Shown in pieces: positions 7,853 to 10,000 of a stretch of DNA of 10,000 bases; positions within the stretch are counted from its first letter, which is position 1; every line of letters begins with the position of its first letter. The stretch is from Actinidia chinensis (lineage: Eukaryota; Streptophyta; Magnoliopsida; Ericales; Actinidiaceae). Where the stretch lies: NCBI GenBank assembly GCA_009663005.1, contig CM018899.1, forward strand, positions 3,893,524 to 3,903,523. Direction: 5' to 3'. The notes under the pieces were generated by a model. That model saw only the letters and a list, made by a program, of their open reading frames with translations, searched no databases and was not told the origin of the DNA. Made by a program: the position numbers and the translations under genes.

Positions 7853-8226
7853 TGTAACAACCCATATTTTTATACTAGTAATAATATATATAAACAGATC
7901 AGACCCATTGGGTACTATTATTATAAATATTAATTTCTTAATGGAAGGATTACGCTGTTCACATTTTAATATGGAGGGTTTCTGACTTAGTCTGTTAATT
8001 TCTTAATGAAGGATTGCGTTGTTCACGTTTTAATATGGAGGGTCCTGACTTAGCCTAACATTAAACGTTCTATATCTATCATCGGGGTTCATAAAGAGAA
8101 GACCATAGATTAGATGAATCACTCTGGGCATTTACAGATTCTTTTCAATCACTTGAACAGTCATGGTTGAAGGTACAATTTTGTTTCCGCTATGTATTTA
8201 ATTGAGTACATATAAATATTGTTTCA
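7853..8226 (+). mobile_element. 5' LTR of an LTR retrotransposon, 374 bp
   Basis: The block starts TGTAACAACC, a start shared by many plant LTRs, and ends GTTTCA at 8226. Two bases later a primer-binding site begins, the spacing expected at a 5' LTR boundary. A TATA box (TATAAATA, 7922-7929) precedes an internal tandem duplication. A second TATAAATA lies near the 3' end (about 8212). The flank before it is GAGAG (7848-7852), so the same five bases should follow the 3' LTR if the element is complete. No gag or pol frame follows, so it is truncated, nested or non-autonomous (for example TRIM- or LARD-like). The TGTAACA start also fits Tekay-type Gypsy elements, but 374 bp is short for those, so I leave the family open. 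Confidence 0.6.
7930..8056. repeat. Recent tandem duplication of ~63 bp inside the LTR
   Basis: Positions 7930-7994 and 7995-8056 are about 90% identical, sharing TTAATTTCTTAATG, AAGGATT, GTTCAC, TTTTAATATGGAGGGT and CTGACTTAG. Differences are mostly transitions plus two small deletions. It lies just after the TATA box at 7922, where repeated units often modulate LTR activity. Confidence 0.85.
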
Positions 8227-8228
8227 TG

Positions 8229-8240
8229 TGGTATTAGAGC
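8229..8240 (+). promoter_or_regulatory. Primer-binding site, initiator tRNA-Met type
   Basis: TGGTATTAGAGC matches the usual plant sequence TGGTATCAGAGC, complementary to the 3' end of initiator methionine tRNA, except for one C-to-T change of the kind caused by decay of methylated cytosine. It sits two bases after the CA that closes the LTR, where minus-strand DNA synthesis is primed. Confidence 0.65.
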
Positions 8241-8599
8241 ACCCTTCATGCTTAGTCGTTCAGTGATTTACAAATTTACGGATGCGTATACGATTTGTGT
8301 TTGCACCACCATGACGAACCCAATTTTTGTGTCGACACTTTGATTTGGTTTTGTGTGTGATCGATTCCTTTTGGTAGAGACACAAAGTTGAAAAGTGGTT
8401 CAATGATAGGCGCCTTTATTGCATTAAGGGCATTGCAGTGATATTTATTTATTGAGGCCAACAATCGGAGATGTTGACATATTCATTCGGCATTATAATA
8501 TATTACACGCGGACATCCGATATGTAGGGTATGTTGGATATGTATGGTGGTGGTGTATTACATTGTTGGTGGATTGATATCAGTGCAAGACTCATGCAT
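8241..8599. other. Putative leader region after the primer-binding site, no gag frame
   Basis: This should be retroelement internal sequence if the LTR call is right. It is GT-rich on the plus strand and contains no reading frame with recognisable capsid or nucleocapsid features. Confidence 0.3.
8595..8599. repeat. Target-site duplication of the MITE, left copy (TGCAT)
   Basis: These five bases are repeated exactly at 8769-8773, immediately outside the other end of the element. Confidence 0.55.
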
Positions 8600-8768
8600 G
8601 CAGGGGAGGTATACAGTAGGGCTAGCGAGGGCAGTCCCTCACTTTTAAAAAAATTAAAAACTTTATTTTAGAGATTTTTGAATTTTTTTATATTTAGCCT
8701 CCTAAAAGATATTAAATTTTATTTTTTACATTTAGCCCCCAACTTAAAATCTTGGATCCCGCCACTGC
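8600..8768 (-). mobile_element. Intact 169-bp MITE-like element
   Basis: The plus-strand left end GCAGGGGAGGTATACA and the complement of the right end GCAGTGGCGGGATCCA match at 12 of 16 positions, forming terminal inverted repeats. TGCAT flanks both sides. On the minus strand the body reads GTGGCGGGATCCAAGATTTTAAG, a GGGGGCTAAATGTAAAA block, and later GGGACTGCCCTCGCTAGCCC. This resembles a GTGGCGGATCCAGGATTTTAA...GGGGGCTAAA repeat I recall from many plant genomes, but I cannot name its family. It has no coding capacity. A 5-bp duplication does not match the usual hAT (8), Mutator (9), CACTA or PIF (3) or Mariner (2) lengths. Confidence 0.65.
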
Positions 8769-8773
8769 TGCAT
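8769..8773. repeat. Target-site duplication of the MITE, right copy (TGCAT)
   Basis: Exact copy of 8595-8599, directly outside the right terminal inverted repeat. Confidence 0.55.
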
Positions 8774-8954
8774 AAACCCAATACTCAGAACATCCATTAG
8801 CCATAAACTCTTGATACAAAAAACAAGCCACATCTTTTATATTTTGTTTAGGATTCATGGCTATCTCCATATTGAATATGAATTGGCTTGATTCTCTTTG
8901 GCCAAACATCTTAAAACAGCACAACAGTATTAGAGACGGAATATGAGAGACCAT
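8774..8954 (-). other. Short minus-strand open frame next to the MITE, unrecognised
   Basis: The frame starts at ATG 8954 (MVSHIPSLILLCCFKMFGQR) and runs about 60 codons to YWVYA at the MITE edge, where it reads on into transposon sequence to a stop at 8712. Before the insertion, the frame would have met TGA directly at the target site, so the MITE would have changed only the last residues. I recognise no family. The composition is close to the surroundings and it may be chance; alternatively it is the last exon of an unknown gene. Confidence 0.15.
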
Positions 8955-9024
8955 TGAATGATTATTTCAGTGTTATAATCTCTCTCCTGACAATAGTATT
9001 TGCATTTTCAGTCTTCTTAATAAA

Positions 9025-9083
9025 TTCCTGTGTGTGCGCCTCTGCCCACAGGAAAGTTAGAATGTTAATACTGAATTAACATT
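9025..9083. repeat. Two adjacent perfect hairpins
   Basis: TTCCTGTG (9025-9032) pairs with CACAGGAA (9047-9054) around 14 bases. AATGTTAAT (9061-9069) pairs with ATTAACATT (9075-9083) around ACTGA. The two stems are six bases apart. No T-run or other terminator or RNA-gene context is visible. Confidence 0.6.
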
Positions 9084-9689
9084 GGTTAATCATAGATGCA
9101 CGTGTAACTTCATAACATTTTAAATTAGCTATTTTCTTCCTTCCAAAAAAATAAACTAGGTATGGTGCAATTATTCTTGTATTTATAACCATAGTTTAAA
9201 TACTATACAGAAAAATGTATAATCTTAATTTCATAATAGTTGAAACGTGATCTAGAGTTGTGTGAGAGAAAGAAAGTCCTTTCTTACTTTGGTTAAGTTT
9301 TGTTGGGGACTGCGTGGGCAGGGCGGCCGGTAGAATTTCTATTAGGGGAGCAGAAACATACATTTTTTATGGACCTTTCGTACTCAAAAACGTTTAAAGG
9401 ATGTCAGTGTGTATAGACCAATAGCAAAATAGTCAAAACTAACAGAAAAAAATATAAATTTTGAGTTTTGGTTTGTCAAATGTTGGCGGTGGGGGAATAG
9501 GTGAGGTTTTGGTATGCGGCTGTGTGGGTATATGTCCGACAGGTATGTGTTTATTATATATTAGTGTTGGTTTAAGTTTTGGAGTGTTATCTTTAGAGTG
9601 ATTGAGTGAACATCCATGTGAGACTTGTATTTGAGTAAAGGAAATGAGAGAATTTGTAGAGAGCACCACCTTTTAGGTTTCCCTCCATT
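9084..9689. other. Unassigned, no gene seen
   Basis: This is AT-rich to about 9290, then G-rich on the plus strand. TGTTGGGGACTGCGTGGGCA at about 9301-9320 could be an LTR-like start but has no partner in the window. The 76-codon minus frame (9439-9669) has no recognisable features. Confidence 0.3.
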
Positions 9690-9891
9690 TGGATGGTGAG
9701 ATTTTACTAGGGACGGGCAGAAAAAGGTTCTGGGTTGAGAGTTACCAATGTGTCTTTATTTTTTATTTAGAGGAATGACGTTGTTGCCAAGCAAAGCTGG
9801 AGGATGCAGTTTCATATTTCTTTCTAATAACTGTGATTTTATCACTCACTTATCCAGGAGGGGATGTTTCATGGCTATTGATTGTTCTTAG
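9690..9891 (+). pseudogene. Decayed LINE (plant L1-type) reverse-transcriptase C-terminal relic
   Basis: From 9723 the plus strand encodes KGSGLRVTNVSLFFI, then a stop, then RNDVVAKQSWRMQFHISF to 9824. This follows the plant LINE pattern GGLGFRDLxxFNxALLAKQxWRL in spacing and key residues (G-G-L-R, then AKQ-WR). After a +1 frameshift, 9814-9888 reads on as SNNCDFITHLSRRGCFMA, which resembles the next LINE motif (FPNCDFLxAxLGxxPSFxWRS). Upstream, in another frame at about 9690-9722, WxDFTRDGQKK resembles the W-DKLTxxKK segment before GGLGFR. An in-frame stop, frameshifts and a shortened spacing between motifs show a dead copy. LINE motifs are quoted from memory, and a protein search would settle the call. 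Confidence 0.45.
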
Positions 9892-10000
9892 TTCATTTCC
9901 TAGCCATGTGGGTGTACATGGAATCTCATGTGATCTCATATACCCTTCCGTTCAGCTATTTGAGGAAAGTGAGGAACGGGCGTTGGATTGAGCTTTGAGA
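9892..10000. other. Right edge, possible continuation of the LINE relic
   Basis: A short frame near 9961-9996 reads RKVRNGRWIEL, which loosely recalls the GxRWRVGNG motif that follows in plant LINEs. The similarity is too weak for a separate call. Confidence 0.2.

Noticed and set aside
7464..7865. 133-codon minus frame
   Set aside because: Longest conventional frame on that strand, but no recognisable features, and it runs into the LTR that begins at 7853.
1..10000. CRISPR array, bacterial operon, tRNA or rRNA gene
   Set aside because: No regularly spaced identical repeats with unique spacers, no gene-dense coding and no cloverleaf-like or rRNA sequence was recognised.

Overview
The window looks like intergenic DNA from a flowering plant, most likely a eudicot. 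It is AT-rich, has no long open reading frame on either strand, and carries several plant-type transposon relics: LTRs, one with a tRNA-Met-type primer-binding site, a long-TIR Mutator-like element, MITE-like elements, CT/GA microsatellites and a decayed LINE. Nothing looks bacterial or viral. I found no complete protein-coding gene, no tRNA or rRNA and no CRISPR array.

Layout, left to right. Positions 1-161 are unassigned, and about 162-1165 reads on the minus strand like a Copia-type LTR, with a TATA box, a hairpin, a perfect inverted repeat and a tandem duplication. Positions 1515-2365 hold scattered exon-like pieces on the minus strand, possibly a decayed or unrecognised gene. Positions 2455-3543 form a solo LTR, probably minus strand, with TG/CA ends, a matching 5-bp flanking duplication (AGCTT) and a 100-bp internal tandem repeat. 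Positions 3886-4653 are a non-autonomous Mutator-like element with long diverged terminal inverted repeats around a GC-richer core. Positions 4935-5569 are a head-to-tail dimer of an AT-rich MITE-like unit. About 5740-6500 is a second, older AT-rich repeat family with a 340-bp period. Positions 6639-6682 are a GA microsatellite.

From about 7160 to 7850 there is unassigned DNA with a short tandem repeat and a few promoter-like motifs. Positions 7853-8226 are a left LTR directly followed by a primer-binding site at 8229-8240, so the rest of that retroelement should lie to the right. A compact 169-bp MITE with a 5-bp target duplication sits at 8600-8768. The right end (about 9690-9891) keeps a frameshifted relic of a plant LINE.

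The window is therefore best read as a transposon graveyard with several datable insertions, not as a cooperating gene set. The clearest points are the LTR plus primer-binding site, the solo LTR, the small MITE with its target duplication, the dimeric MITE-like element and the Mutator-like element. I did not find a convincing undescribed system. Family names rest on recalled sequence character and need a repeat-library search.
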